From NCBI GenBank assembly GCA_028868535.1, contig JAGWUH010000009.1:1-64000 (forward strand): a stretch of 64,000 nucleotides of DNA, given 5' to 3'. This stretch comes from Sphingomonadales bacterium (GTDB taxonomy: Bacteria > Pseudomonadota > Alphaproteobacteria > Sphingomonadales > Sphingomonadaceae). Position numbers and translations under genes: made by a program. A model generated the notes under the pieces. It was given only the letters and a program-made list of their open reading frames with translations. It made no database searches and had not been told where the DNA came from. Below are positions 1-10,342 of the stretch, one piece after another (the first letter of the stretch is position 1; each line of letters begins with the position of its first letter).

Positions 1-887
1 GGCAGCAGCAGGTCGAGCTGGGGCAGCGCCCAGTCGGTGAAGTAGCGGACCGAGTTCTGCGCGGCCTCGGGCGCGATGCGGACGGCATCGAGTTTCGCGG
101 CGGCGCGCTGGTCGGCGGTGATGGCGCCGGCATCCTCCATCACCGAGAGCACGACGCTGGCGCGGTCGACCGCGGCTTTCGCATCGGCGGTGGGCGAATA
201 GTGCGACGGCGCCTTGACCAGGCCGGCGATGATCGCCGCCTCGGGCAACGAGAGCTGGGTGCCGGGGTGGTTGAAGAACTTGCGAGCGGCGGCATCGACG
301 CCGTAGGCGCCGCCGCCGAAATAGACCTTGTTCAGGTAGAGTTCGAGAATCTGGTCCTTGCTGAAGCGCCATTCCAGCGCCAGCGCCAGCAAGGCCTCGC
401 GCGCCTTGCGGCCGAAGGTGCGGTTGTTGTTGAGGAACACGGTGCGCGCAAGCTGCTGGGTCAGCGTCGAGCCGCCCTGGCGCCACTTGCCCGATTGCGC
501 GCGGACGAACACCGAGCGGACGATGCCGATCGGATCGAGGCCGATGTGGCTGCGGAAGCGGCGGTCCTCGGTGGCGACGATCGCGTCCTTCATCACCGGC
601 GGGATCTCGTCGTAGGAGAGCCAGTGGCCGTAGCTGGGGCCGAGCGCGACGAGCTGGGTGCCGTCCCGCGCGCGCACGACGATGGTCTGGCCGTTCTGGC
701 TCGACTTCATCTCGTGGAAGCTGGGCAGCGAATTGGCCTCGAGCATGACCGCGGTGGCGAGGCCGCCGGTCAGCAGCAGGCCGAGCGCGAGCATCCAGAC
801 CAGCAGCTTGCGCAGCCAGCGGCGCCGGGGCTTGCCCGCGCCACCCGCCGTTCCACCACCCCTTCGCCGATCGGCGTTACCTGCCAT
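1..887 (-). CDS. Penicillin-binding protein 1A family, transglycosylase (GT51) domain, truncated by window start
   Basis: Minus-strand reading from ATG at 887: ATEDRRFRSHIGLDPIGIVRS, GGSTLTQQLARTVFLNNNRTFGRKAREALLALALEW, ILELYLNKVYFGGGAYGVDAAARKFF; N-terminal TM segment; open at position 1. Confidence 0.93.
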   Translation of the reverse strand, partial: MAGNADRRRGGGTAGGAGKPRRRWLRKLLVWMLALGLLLTGGLATAVMLEANSLPSFHEMKSSQNGQTIVVRARDGTQLVALGPSYGHWLSYDEIPPVMKDAIVATEDRRFRSHIGLDPIGIVRSVFVRAQSGKWRQGGSTLTQQLARTVFLNNNRTFGRKAREALLALALEWRFSKDQILELYLNKVYFGGGAYGVDAAARKFFNHPGTQLSLPEAAIIAGLVKAPSHYSPTADAKAAVDRASVVLSVMEDAGAITADQRAAAKLDAVRIAPEAAQNSVRYFTDWALPQLDLLL

Positions 888-1013
888 GTCCCTCGCCCAT
901 GTCCCTCGCCTTGCCCCCTCGATCAGCCCGGAAGCCCGGGCCTAGCACGGATCGGCGTTAGGGGAATCATGGTTAACCGAATATTTCTGGAATGCGGCGC
1001 CGCGCCCCGCCCT

Positions 1014-1412
1014 TCAGTCCTTGGGCCGGAAATCGAGGCTGGCGCTGTTGATGCAGTAGCGCAGGCCTTGCGGGCCAGGGCCATCGGGGAAGACGTGGCC
1101 GAGGTGGCCTTCGCACCTGGCGCAGCGGACTTCGGTGCGGACCATGCCGTGCGAGGTGTCGCGGATCTCGGTGACGGCGTCGTCCTCGACCGGGGCGGTG
1201 TAGCTGGGCCAGCCGGAGCCGGAGTTGTACTTGGTGGCGGCGTCGAACAGCGGTTCGCCGCAGCCGGCGCAGACGTAGAGGCCGGGGGCCTTGTTGCCCT
1301 CGTACTTGCCGGTGAAGGCGCGCTCGGTGCCGTGTTCGCGCAGGATGTGGTATTGCTCCGGCGTCAGGCGTTCACGCCATTCGGCCTCGGTCAGGTTGAG
1401 CTTGTCGGTCAT
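1014..1412 (-). CDS. msrB: Peptide-methionine (R)-S-oxide reductase MsrB
   Basis: [56 protein letters not shown]; start at [12 protein letters not shown]. Confidence 0.95.
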   Translation of the reverse strand: MTDKLNLTEAEWRERLTPEQYHILREHGTERAFTGKYEGNKAPGLYVCAGCGEPLFDAATKYNSGSGWPSYTAPVEDDAVTEIRDTSHGMVRTEVRCARCEGHLGHVFPDGPGPQGLRYCINSASLDFRPKD

Positions 1413-1483
1413 GCGGGGAGGCTCCTGTCTGTGCGGGGAATATGGCGCCTGCCGGCACGAATGGAAGGGCAAAGCGCGAGGAG

Positions 1484-1927
1484 ATGGCGATGGCGTTGCA
1501 AGGTGGCTGTGCCTGCGGAGCGATCCGCTACGAGATCGCCGGCGAAACATTGCCGCGCGTGGTCTGCTGCCACTGCCGCGATTGCCAAACGCACACCGGC
1601 AGCGCCTTCGACCTGACCGCGTTCGTCGCGCCGGACGACATGCGAATCCTCGGCAGGCCGGTGGCTGCTCCGCGCCTTTCGCCGCGCGGCATGCGCACCA
1701 CGCTGCACGCCTGCGAGGTTTGCTTCACGCCGCTCTACGTCGTCCACGAGGCCAGCCCCGGCTGGTTGTTGCTGCGTTGCGGCACGCTGGATGACAGCGA
1801 GGCGATCGTGCCGGCGGTACATATGTTCACGCGCAGCAAGCAGCCGTGGATCACGTTGCCCGAGGGTGTGCCGGCCTATCCCGAATTCCCGCCGGCCGAT
1901 GACTTTCGCGCATTGACGGGGCGCTGA
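1484..1927 (+). CDS. GFA/CENP-V domain protein
   Basis: [27 protein letters not shown] zinc-binding pattern. Confidence 0.85.
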   Translation: MAMALQGGCACGAIRYEIAGETLPRVVCCHCRDCQTHTGSAFDLTAFVAPDDMRILGRPVAAPRLSPRGMRTTLHACEVCFTPLYVVHEASPGWLLLRCGTLDDSEAIVPAVHMFTRSKQPWITLPEGVPAYPEFPPADDFRALTGR

Positions 1928-1949
1928 ACGGGCGCGGGGGAGCGGGCGA

Positions 1950-2408
1950 TCAGTGGAGGTGTTCGACCTGCAGCACGGTGCCGTCGTGGCCGGCAACGCG
2001 CATCCGGGTGCCGATCACCGCGTCGGGGCCGGTGGCGAGCCATTCGCTGTCGCCGTGGCGGACGCGGCCTTCGCCGCCGGCGATCTCCTCGGTGACGATG
2101 ACCATCTGGCCGGCCATGCGGCCGCCGCGATCGTTGAGGCCGGGATCGTCCGATGCCACCGGGTGGCGGCGGACCCATTCGCGCCCCGCCAGCACCGAGC
2201 CGACGGCGAGCAGCGCGAACAGGATCACCTGTTCCGCCCCGGCCAGCGGGAACGCGAAAGTGACGATGCCGGTGATCAGCGCGGCGCCGGCCATCCAGAT
2301 CAGGAACACGCCGGGGATCGCCATTTCCGCCGCCGCCAGCAGCAGGCCGATGGCGAGCCAGGCGTAGCGCGGATCGAGGGCGTTGAGCCAGCCGAAGAAG
2401 CCGGTCAT
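1950..2408 (-). CDS. NfeD family membrane protein
   Basis: N-terminal TM helices then OB-fold-like C terminus; overlaps upstream stomatin gene by 4 bp. Confidence 0.85.
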   Translation of the reverse strand: MTGFFGWLNALDPRYAWLAIGLLLAAAEMAIPGVFLIWMAGAALITGIVTFAFPLAGAEQVILFALLAVGSVLAGREWVRRHPVASDDPGLNDRGGRMAGQMVIVTEEIAGGEGRVRHGDSEWLATGPDAVIGTRMRVAGHDGTVLQVEHLH

Positions 2409-3325
2409 TTCGGCTGGGCTCCCTTGCCGAAGGCGTCGCGGACGAGTTCGCCGATGCCGCCGACCGAGCCGATCAGCTGGGTCGCCTCGACCGGGAACAG
2501 GATGGTCTTGGCGTTGGGCGACTGCGCGAACTGGGCGACTGCGTCGGTGTATTTCTGGGCGATGAAGTAGTTGAGCGCCTGGGTGCCGGAGGTAGCGATC
2601 GCCTCGGAGACGACTTTCGTGGCCTGCGCCTCGGCGGCGGCGGCGCGTTCGCGCGCCTCGGCATCGCGGAAGGCGGCTTCGCGGCGGCCCTCGGCCTCGA
2701 GGATCTGGGCCTGCTTTTGCCCTTCCGCGCGCAGGATCTCGGCCGACTTGAGGCCTTCGGCTTCGAGGATCTGGGCGCGCTTCTCGCGCTCGGCCTTCAT
2801 CTGGCGGGCCATGGCGTTGGAGATGTCCGCGGGCGGGCGGATGTCCTTGATCTCGACACGGGTGACCTTGAGGCCCCAGGGCGCGGTGGCGTGGTCGATC
2901 ACCGCAAGCAGCTTGGCGTTGATCTCGTCGCGCTTCGACAGGGTCTCGTCGAGGTCCATCGAGCCCATCACCGTGCGCAGGTTGGTGGTGGTGAGCTGCA
3001 TGACCGCGAGGAACAGGTTCGACACCTCGTAGGCGGCCTTGGCGGGATCGAGCACCTGGAAGAACACCACCGCGTCGACCCCGACCATCGCGTTGTCGCG
3101 GGTGATGATTTCCTGCCCCGGCACGTCGAGCACCTGTTCCATCATGTTGACCTTCTGGCCGACGCGATCGACGAACGGGATGATGATGTGCAGCCCGGGG
3201 GTGGCGGCGAAGGTGAAGCGGCCGAGCCGCTCGATCGTGTAGACATAGCCCTGGCGGACGACGCGGACGCCGAGCAGCAGGAAGATGAAGACGAGCCCGA
3301 CCAGGGCAATCAGGAATCCGGTCAC
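2405..3325 (-). CDS. SPFH/band-7 (stomatin/QmcA-like) protein
   Basis: VRVVRQGYVYTIERLGRFTFAATPGLHIIIPFVDRV, RDNAMVGVDAVVFFQVLDPAKAAYEV, coiled coil; GTG start. Confidence 0.9.
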   Translation of the reverse strand: MTGFLIALVGLVFIFLLLGVRVVRQGYVYTIERLGRFTFAATPGLHIIIPFVDRVGQKVNMMEQVLDVPGQEIITRDNAMVGVDAVVFFQVLDPAKAAYEVSNLFLAVMQLTTTNLRTVMGSMDLDETLSKRDEINAKLLAVIDHATAPWGLKVTRVEIKDIRPPADISNAMARQMKAEREKRAQILEAEGLKSAEILRAEGQKQAQILEAEGRREAAFRDAEARERAAAAEAQATKVVSEAIATSGTQALNYFIAQKYTDAVAQFAQSPNAKTILFPVEATQLIGSVGGIGELVRDAFGKGAQPK

Positions 3326-3405
3326 CGCATACCCCCCGACAATGGCGGCCAAGGCTTCCGGCGGACCGGCTTGGCCTTTGATGAAGGTATAGGGTTTTCG
3401 GCGCT

Positions 3406-4290
3406 TTACAACTTCGCGAACAGCGCGAGCATCCGGGCCCAGGCGCGCTCTGCCTCGGCCTTGTCGTAGACCGGCGCGTCGAGCGTGGTCCAGCCGTGAT
3501 CGGCGGCGTAGACCTCGATCTCGGCCGGGCGGTGGGCGGCGGCGGCGGCGGCCCTGAGCGCGTCCTTGTCGCCGGGGGCGCGGGCATCGTCGTTGCGGCC
3601 GATCGCGAACAGGAAGGCGGCGCGGGTCTTGCCGAGCAGCTTGCTGGGGCTGTCCGGGGCATCGCCGACGAGGCCGGCGCCGTGCATCGAGGCGGCGGCG
3701 CCGACGCGCGCCGGGACGGCGGCGGCGGTGCGCACGGTGTAGGGGCCGCCCATGCAGTAGCCGACGCTGCCGATGCGGCGGCGCCTGGACACCGCCGGCT
3801 GGGCATCGAGCCAGCGGACGAACGTGGCGGCGTCGGCGGTGATGCCGGCCGGGGTGATCGCGGCGATCATCGGCTTGAGCTTCGCCTGCCCTTCGGGCGT
3901 GCGCCATTCGGCGAAGCTGGCCAGCACCGGGGCGTGGGCGGAACGGTAGTAGTGGTTGACCGCGAGCACGGCATAGCCGGCCCGGGCGAGGCGGCGGGCC
4001 TGGACCCGGTAGGCCTCGCGCAGGCCGCCGATGTCGGGCCACATCAGGATCGCGGCGTGGGCGCCCTGCGCCGGGTGGACGAAGAAGGCGTCGGCCTTGC
4101 CGTCGGCGGTGGGGATGGTGACGTCGGTTTCGACCAGCGCGGCGCCGGCGGCGCGCGCGGTGGCACCGGCCGTGGCCGCGGTGGCGGCCCAGAGCGCGGT
4201 GGCGCCGCCGGCCCGCGCGAAGCCGCGCCGGCTGAGGGCGGCGGACGCGAGGGCGAGATCGTCGTCGGCGGCGGTCAGTTCATCACACAT
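3406..4290 (-). CDS. Dienelactone hydrolase family protein, Tat-like signal (SRRGFARAG)
   Basis: MWPDIGGLREAYRVQARRLARAGYAVLAVNHYYR, GSVGYCMGG, catalytic-type DHGW. Confidence 0.85.
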   Translation of the reverse strand: MCDELTAADDDLALASAALSRRGFARAGGATALWAATAATAGATARAAGAALVETDVTIPTADGKADAFFVHPAQGAHAAILMWPDIGGLREAYRVQARRLARAGYAVLAVNHYYRSAHAPVLASFAEWRTPEGQAKLKPMIAAITPAGITADAATFVRWLDAQPAVSRRRRIGSVGYCMGGPYTVRTAAAVPARVGAAASMHGAGLVGDAPDSPSKLLGKTRAAFLFAIGRNDDARAPGDKDALRAAAAAAHRPAEIEVYAADHGWTTLDAPVYDKAEAERAWARMLALFAKL

Positions 4291-4321
4291 CGGCGGGGCC
4301 TTCCAGCGGTGGGGAGCAGGA

Positions 4322-4726
4322 TCAGTCGGCGAAGAAGTTGAGTTCGAGCGTGATCCGGTCGGGATCGGTGACGAAGATCTGGCGCAGGTCGCCGAATGTG
4401 CGGTCGTTCACGCGGTGCGCAACGCCGAGCGCGGCGAGGTGATCGATCATGGCCGCGAAGCCGGTGCATTTCAGCGCGACATGGTCGATCGCGCCGGTGG
4501 GGGTGACGTCACCGGCGGCGTTGGCCTGGTGGTGGGCGGGATCGAAGCCCTGGATGTGCATGATCGGATAGCCGCTCTCGTCGCGCATCCAGGCGCCGCG
4601 GCGGCCCATCTTCTCCAGCACCGAATGGGGATCGCGGGTCAGCCCCAGCACCGCGCCGTAGAAGGCGACGCTGGCTTCGAGATCGGAGGCGATGATGTTG
4701 ACGTGATCGAGACCGGCGACGGCCAT
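4322..4726 (-). CDS. VOC (glyoxalase) family protein
   Basis: GLDHVNIIASDLEASVAFYGAVLGL, IDHVALKCTGF. Confidence 0.85.
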   Translation of the reverse strand: MAVAGLDHVNIIASDLEASVAFYGAVLGLTRDPHSVLEKMGRRGAWMRDESGYPIMHIQGFDPAHHQANAAGDVTPTGAIDHVALKCTGFAAMIDHLAALGVAHRVNDRTFGDLRQIFVTDPDRITLELNFFAD

Positions 4727-4793
4727 GGCGTTCTCCCTTTGGCGGGAGAATGAACCGTGGCGCCGCCCGGGGCAAGCGCTCAGCAGCGGGGGA

Positions 4794-5798
4794 TCAGCGA
4801 CGCGTCAGCGCGGCCTCGCTTTCGGCCATGAGTTCGGCGATGATGGCGGCGACCGGCTCTTCCTTGGTGACCATGCCGACCGACTGGCCGGCCATGACCG
4901 AGCCGTATTCGACGTCGCCCTCGATCACCGCGCGGCGCAGCGCGCCGGCCCAGAAGTGCTCGATCTCGAGCTGGGCGGCGGCCATGTCGACGGTACCGGC
5001 GTCGAGCTGGCGGGCGACCTCGATCTGCTTGGCGGTGAATTCCTCGCTGCCCTTGTTCTTCAGCGCGCGGACGGGAATCACCGGCAGGCGCGGATCGACC
5101 TGGACCGAGGTGACGGCATCGCGGGCGTTGGCGCGGAAGAACGCCTTCTTGAAATCGGGGTGGGCGATCGATTCGCTGGCGCAGGCGAAGCGGGTGCCGA
5201 GCTGGACGCCCGACGCGCCCATTTCGAGGTAGCTGGCGATCATCTCGCCCCGGCCGATGCCGCCGGCGACGAAGACGATGAACTCCTCCGCCAGCGCGGG
5301 GAGGAATTCCTGCGCGAGCACGCTGGTGCTGACCGGGCCGATGTGGCCGCCGGCCTCGCTGCCCTCGATCACCAGCGCATCGGCGCCGGAGCGGAGCAAT
5401 TTTTTCGCCAGCGCGAGCGTGGGCGCGAAGACGAGGACCTTGGCGCCGAATGCCTTGATCGCCTCGACGCTGCCTTTGGGCGGGATGCCACCGGCGAGCA
5501 CGACGTGGCCGACGCCGTGGCGGGCGCAGACCGCGATCAGGTCGAACAGGCCGGGGTGCATGGTGATCAGGTTGACGCCGAACGGCTTGTCGGTCAGCGC
5601 CTTCGTCGCGGCGATCTCGCGGTCGAGCAGTTCGGGGGTCATCGCGCCGCAGGCGATCACGCCGAAGCCGCCGGCGTTGCTGATCGCGGCGACGAGGTTG
5701 CGTTCCGACACCCACGACATCGCGCCGCAGAGGATGGCGACCTCGCTGCCGAGAAATTCAGCGCCGCGCGCCATCAAAGCCTTGGTACGATTGGTCAC
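4794..5798 (-). CDS. Nitronate monooxygenase (NPD/FabK-like)
   Basis: ILCGAMSWVSERNLVAAISNAGGFGVIACG, EGSEAGGHIG, GGIGRGEMIASYLEMGASGVQLGTRF. Confidence 0.92.
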   Translation of the reverse strand: MTNRTKALMARGAEFLGSEVAILCGAMSWVSERNLVAAISNAGGFGVIACGAMTPELLDREIAATKALTDKPFGVNLITMHPGLFDLIAVCARHGVGHVVLAGGIPPKGSVEAIKAFGAKVLVFAPTLALAKKLLRSGADALVIEGSEAGGHIGPVSTSVLAQEFLPALAEEFIVFVAGGIGRGEMIASYLEMGASGVQLGTRFACASESIAHPDFKKAFFRANARDAVTSVQVDPRLPVIPVRALKNKGSEEFTAKQIEVARQLDAGTVDMAAAQLEIEHFWAGALRRAVIEGDVEYGSVMAGQSVGMVTKEEPVAAIIAELMAESEAALTRR

Positions 5799-5889
5799 CT
5801 TGCCCCCTGACAGCGATCCCGTGATGGTTCCGCTAGAAAACTGATGTGGCGAAGAAAAATGGAGGCCTCACAGGTACCTCTCGCTCTGC

Positions 5890-7173
5890 CTATTCCCCGT
5901 CCAGCCCGTAAGCCGTGTGCAGGACGCGGACGGCGAGTTCGGTCTCGTCCTCGTCGATCAGCACCGAGACCTTGATCTCGCTGGTCGAGATCGCCTGGAT
6001 GTTGATGCCGCGATCGGCCAGCGCGCGGAACATCGTGCTGGCGACGCCGGCGTGGCTGCGCATGCCGACGCCGACCACCGAGACCTTGGCGACCTTGGAA
6101 TCGCAGATCAGCCGGGTGTAGCCGATCGCCTCCTGCCGCGCCTCCAGCAGCGCCTGCGTGCGGGCGAGATCGGCGCCGGGAACGGTGAAGGTGACGTCGG
6201 TCTCACCTTTGTCCTTGGCGACGTTCTGGATGATCATGTCGACGTTGATGTTGGCGTTGGCGAGCGGGCTGAAGATCGCCGCGACCGCGCCGGGACGATC
6301 GGCGATGCGGGTCAGCGTGACCTTGGCTTCGTTCTTGTCGGCGGCGATGCCGGTGATCAGCTGGCGTTCCATCTCAAGTCCTTCAAGTTCTGCATCGCTG
6401 ACGATCATGGTTCCCGGCAGGCTGTCGGCCGGGGGTGCGGTCTCGTCGATGAACGAGGACAGCACCTGCACGCGCACGCCTTCCTTCATGGCGAGGCTGA
6501 CCGAGCGGGTCTGCAGCACCTTCGAGCCGACCGAGGCAAGCTCCAGCATTTCCTCGTAGGTGACGTTCTTGAGCTTGCGCGCCTTGGCGACGATGCGCGG
6601 GTCGGTGGTGTAGACGCCATCGACGTCGGTGTAGATGTCGCAGCGATCGGCCAGGATGGCCGCCGCCACCGCCACCGCCGAGGTGTCCGAGCCGCCGCGG
6701 CCGAGGGTGGTGACGCGGTTGTCCGCGGTCAGCCCCTGGAAGCCGGGGATCACCGCGATCTCGCCCGCCGCCATGCTGGCGAGCAGTTCGGGCGAATCGA
6801 TGCTCTCGATCCGGGCCTTGGAGAAGGCGTCGTCGGTGCGCACCGGCAACTGCCAGCCGAGCCACGAGCGGGCCTTGCAGCCGAGCGCCTGGAGATGCAT
6901 CGCCAGCAGCCCGGAGGTGACCTGTTCCCCCGAGGCGACGACGACGTCGTATTCGGCGGGATCGTAGAGCGCGTCGGCCTCGCGGCAGAAGTTGACCAGG
7001 CGGTCGGTCTCGCCCGACATCGCCGAGACGACGACCGCGACCTCGTGCCCGGCCTCCTGCTGGCGCTTGACGATGCCGGCGACGCGACGGATGCGCTCCG
7101 TCCCGGCCATCGAGGTGCCACCGAACTTCATGACAATGCGGGCCAACTGCTCGCTCCCGAAATCACAGCACAA
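5890..7173 (-). CDS. lysC: Aspartate kinase
   Basis: MKFGGTSMAGTERI, two C-terminal ACT domains; start may be 7131 (MKFGGTS). Confidence 0.95.
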   Translation of the reverse strand: MCCDFGSEQLARIVMKFGGTSMAGTERIRRVAGIVKRQQEAGHEVAVVVSAMSGETDRLVNFCREADALYDPAEYDVVVASGEQVTSGLLAMHLQALGCKARSWLGWQLPVRTDDAFSKARIESIDSPELLASMAAGEIAVIPGFQGLTADNRVTTLGRGGSDTSAVAVAAAILADRCDIYTDVDGVYTTDPRIVAKARKLKNVTYEEMLELASVGSKVLQTRSVSLAMKEGVRVQVLSSFIDETAPPADSLPGTMIVSDAELEGLEMERQLITGIAADKNEAKVTLTRIADRPGAVAAIFSPLANANINVDMIIQNVAKDKGETDVTFTVPGADLARTQALLEARQEAIGYTRLICDSKVAKVSVVGVGMRSHAGVASTMFRALADRGINIQAISTSEIKVSVLIDEDETELAVRVLHTAYGLDGE

Positions 7174-7228
7174 AACCCCGAAAGCAGTGCTTCCGGGGAA
7201 ACGGCTGCGCTGTTAGGGGTGGCGCATC

Positions 7229-7963
7229 ATGAATGCAACACCGATGAATCGCACGATCAGGGCCGAGGAGGCCGCGCATTTCGGCAGGCTGGCGGCGGAG
7301 TGGTGGGACCCGAAGGGTTCCTCGGCGATGCTGCACAAGCTGAACCCGGTGCGGCTGGCGTTTCTGCGCGCGGCGGTCGACGCGCACTGGGACGGCGATG
7401 CGGCGGCGCTGCGACCCCTGGCGGGGCGGCGCGCGCTCGACGTCGGCTGCGGCGCCGGGCTGCTGTGCGAGCCGCTGGCGCGGCTCGGCGCGGCGGTGAC
7501 CGGGGTCGACGCGGCGGAGGAGAACGTCGCCGCCGCGCGCGCGCATGCCGAGGGCAGCGGGCTGGCGATCGCCTACCTGTGCGGCGATGTGGCCGGGCTG
7601 GGTCTGGCGAGCTTCGACCTGGTCACGGCGATGGAGGTGATCGAGCATGTCGCCGACAAGGCGGCGTTCGTGGCGGCGCTGGCGGCGGCGCTCGACCCGG
7701 GCGGGCTGATGGTGCTGTCCACCCCCAACCGCACCGCGCGGTCGCGGCTGCTGATGGTCGAGGGGGCGGAACGGCTGGGAATGATCCCGCGCGGCACCCA
7801 CCACTGGGACGATTTCGTCACGCCGGACGTGCTGCGCGAGCTGCTGGGGGCGGCCGGGCTGGCGATGGGCGCGCCGCAGGGCATCGCCTGGTCGCCCGGC
7901 AAGGGCCTGCACCTCTCGGACGACCTGTCGCTGAACTACCTCGTCACCGCGGTGCGGGCATGA
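7229..7963 (+). CDS. ubiG: Ubiquinone biosynthesis O-methyltransferase
   Basis: EEAAHFGRLAAEWWDPKGSSAMLHKLNPVRL, LDVGCGAGLLCEPLARLGA. Confidence 0.95.
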   Translation: MNATPMNRTIRAEEAAHFGRLAAEWWDPKGSSAMLHKLNPVRLAFLRAAVDAHWDGDAAALRPLAGRRALDVGCGAGLLCEPLARLGAAVTGVDAAEENVAAARAHAEGSGLAIAYLCGDVAGLGLASFDLVTAMEVIEHVADKAAFVAALAAALDPGGLMVLSTPNRTARSRLLMVEGAERLGMIPRGTHHWDDFVTPDVLRELLGAAGLAMGAPQGIAWSPGKGLHLSDDLSLNYLVTAVRA

Positions 7964-8358
7964 GCGGGGACCTGAAGGCGAAGGCGGTGGCGTTCCTGGA
8001 GGCCAGCGCGAAGCATCACCCCGAAACCATCGACGCGCTGATGGCGCCCGACGCGACCTACTGGACCGCGGGAACGCCGCGCCTGTTCGACTATGCCGGC
8101 AGCCGCGACAAGCCGGGCATCGTCGCCTACATGGCGACGCCGTCGATCTTCGTCGGCGGGGCCGAGGTGACCTTCGGGGCGATCACCGCCGAGGGCGACC
8201 GGGTGGCGGTGGAATGCGTGACCGGCGGCACCACGCACGCTGGCCGGACCTATGCCAACGCCTATCACTACCTGTTCACGTTCCGCGACGGGCTGATCGT
8301 GTCGGTGAAGGAATACCTCGACACCGCACTGGCAGCGGAATTCTTCCGCAAGGGGTGA
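7960..8358 (+). CDS. SnoaL/NTF2-like protein
   Basis: ATGA overlap with ubiG; NTF2-like fold signature (YHYLFTFRDGLIVSVKEYLDT). Confidence 0.75.
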   Translation: MSGDLKAKAVAFLEASAKHHPETIDALMAPDATYWTAGTPRLFDYAGSRDKPGIVAYMATPSIFVGGAEVTFGAITAEGDRVAVECVTGGTTHAGRTYANAYHYLFTFRDGLIVSVKEYLDTALAAEFFRKG

Positions 8359-8465
8359 GGCGGGTTCGCGCGCCGTCGGCGGCGTGCTTCTGCCATCGGA
8401 GAATCTGAATTTTCGCGCACGGCCAGGGATTGTGCTGATTTGGCTCAGGCCGGAGCGAGAGCAGG

Positions 8466-8563
8466 TGACTGCGAGAACCGGCGCGCAGCGTACTTCAGTA
8501 CGTGAGCACCGGAAGCGCAGCAGGCGCCTGTTCGCAGCCCGGCATGGGGCAAATCGGCGCAAT
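8466..8563. repeat. Dispersed intergenic element, copy 1 (homologous to 17488-17591)
   Basis: gtgact-gcgagaaccggcgcgcagCGTACTtcAGTACGtgagcaccggaagcgcagca, alignable to second copy. Confidence 0.75.
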
Positions 8564-8565
8564 CC

Positions 8566-10251
8566 CTAGCGGCCTTGGGCGCGCCAGCGTTGTACGGTGC
8601 GCATGACCGTCTCTTCCTCGCCGCCGGTCTGGCGCCAGAGGCTGACGAACGACGGGTCGGCCGAAGCGGGGCGCTTCTCCTCCTCGAGGTTGTCGAACGC
8701 GGCGCGCACCGGGATCGAGACGCCCTCGCCGCAGATCACGCATTCGCGGTTGCGCAGCGCCGGCAGCGCATCGAGGAAGCCGCGCGCGCCCTCGGGCATC
8801 GCCGAGCGGACGAAGGCCTGGTCGCGTTCGTTGTTGAGGCGCATCGAGATGATCGTGCCGACCTGCGACAGCACGCCTTCGGCGAGGTCCGACGGGCGTT
8901 GCGTGACGAGGCCGAGCGAGACGCCGTACTTGCGGCCTTCCTTGGCGATGCGGCTGACGATCTTGCCGACCGACGAGCCATCGGCATTCTTTTCGCTGGG
9001 GACGTAGCGGTGCGCTTCCTCGCAGACCAGCAGGATCGGCTGGGTGCGCTCGTCGCGCGACCAGATCGCATAGTCGAACACCAGGCGGGCGAGCACCGCG
9101 ACGACGGTCGAGGTGATTTCCGAAGGCACGCCGGAGACGTCGACGATGGTGATCGGCTGGCCGCGCGCGGGCAGGCGGAACAGGCGCATGATCAGTTCGG
9201 CCATGGTGTCGCCGACCAGCATGCCGGAGAACAGGAACTGGTAGCGCGGATCGCCCTTGAGCTCGTCGAGACGGACCTTGAGGCGGACGAACGGGGCGGT
9301 GCTGGTCGATTTCTCGAGCTTGCCCATCTCGTTCTGCAGGATCGCGGTGAGATCGGAGAGCAGGTAGGGGATCGGCGAATCGACGGTGATCTTGCCCATC
9401 TGCTCGGCCAGGCGGTTCTTGGCGCGGGCCTGGAGCAGGCACTTGGCGAGGATCTCGGCATCCATCTGGCGATCGTCGCCGGTGGAGCGCAGCATGATCT
9501 CGCAGTGCTCCTCGAAGTTCATCATCCAGTAGGGGAGCTGGAGGTTGGAGACGTCGAGGATCAGGCCGTTGCTGCGGAACGCCGCCGAATATTCGCCGTG
9601 CGGGTCGATCATCACGACGTGGCCCTGCGGCGCCGCCTCGCAGATGCGGTGGAGGATCAGCGACAGCGTCGTCGACTTGCCGGTACCGGTCGAGCCGAGC
9701 AGCGCGAAGTGCTTGCCGAGGAACGGGTCGATCGCGATCGAGGCGCGGACGTCGCGCGTCGGGTAGACGGTCCCGACCTCGATCGAGTTGCGGCGATCTC
9801 CGGCGAAAACCTCGCGCAGGTCGCTGTCGACGCACGGAAACACGAACGTGCCGGGCATCGGGTAGTTGGTGACGCCGCGGCGGAACTTGTGGACGCGGCC
9901 GGTCAGCCGCTCGATGTCGCCCTCGCCGAGGAAGTCGATGTTGGCGAGGATCACGTCGGGGCTGCGCGGGTCCTGCCGCTGGTTGCGGACGCTGGCGATC
10001 AGCCAGGAATGGCCGATGCGCAGCTTGACGAGGCTGCCGACCTGGCCGGCGAGGCGGACCTGCTGGTTGTCGCTGTTCGCGCATTCCTCGAGACGCTGGC
10101 GATCGAAGGCGACGCGGCTGTCCGAGCCGCCGATCTCGAGGATCACGCCGAGCGGTTCGCCGGTGTGGCCTTCGGCTGCGGGCAGGTGCGGCGCCAGACC
10201 GGGCGGTGCGGGCTCGGTGCTGTCGAAGCCGTTCGTGCTCATGTCGCTCAT
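8566..10251 (-). CDS. HerA-like/DUF87 ATP-binding protein
   Basis: Walker A LLGSTGTGKSTTLSLIL, MIDPHGEYSAAF, VCEEAHRYVP, GLVTQRPSDL. Confidence 0.88.
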   Translation of the reverse strand: MSDMSTNGFDSTEPAPPGLAPHLPAAEGHTGEPLGVILEIGGSDSRVAFDRQRLEECANSDNQQVRLAGQVGSLVKLRIGHSWLIASVRNQRQDPRSPDVILANIDFLGEGDIERLTGRVHKFRRGVTNYPMPGTFVFPCVDSDLREVFAGDRRNSIEVGTVYPTRDVRASIAIDPFLGKHFALLGSTGTGKSTTLSLILHRICEAAPQGHVVMIDPHGEYSAAFRSNGLILDVSNLQLPYWMMNFEEHCEIMLRSTGDDRQMDAEILAKCLLQARAKNRLAEQMGKITVDSPIPYLLSDLTAILQNEMGKLEKSTSTAPFVRLKVRLDELKGDPRYQFLFSGMLVGDTMAELIMRLFRLPARGQPITIVDVSGVPSEITSTVVAVLARLVFDYAIWSRDERTQPILLVCEEAHRYVPSEKNADGSSVGKIVSRIAKEGRKYGVSLGLVTQRPSDLAEGVLSQVGTIISMRLNNERDQAFVRSAMPEGARGFLDALPALRNRECVICGEGVSIPVRAAFDNLEEEKRPASADPSFVSLWRQTGGEEETVMRTVQRWRAQGR

Positions 10252-10342
10252 GCGGTGATGCCGTCCCCTTCGCCTCGCGCAGGATTGCGAGACGGAAGCG
10301 GACACTACGTGCCGAGGGTTAAGTTCGGCCTAATCCCGCGTT

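Noticed and set aside
5917-8358. 813-aa plus-strand ORF
   Set aside because: Covers antisense of lysC then runs through SnoaL frame; high-GC coding shadow; only the 3' end (7960-8358) is real
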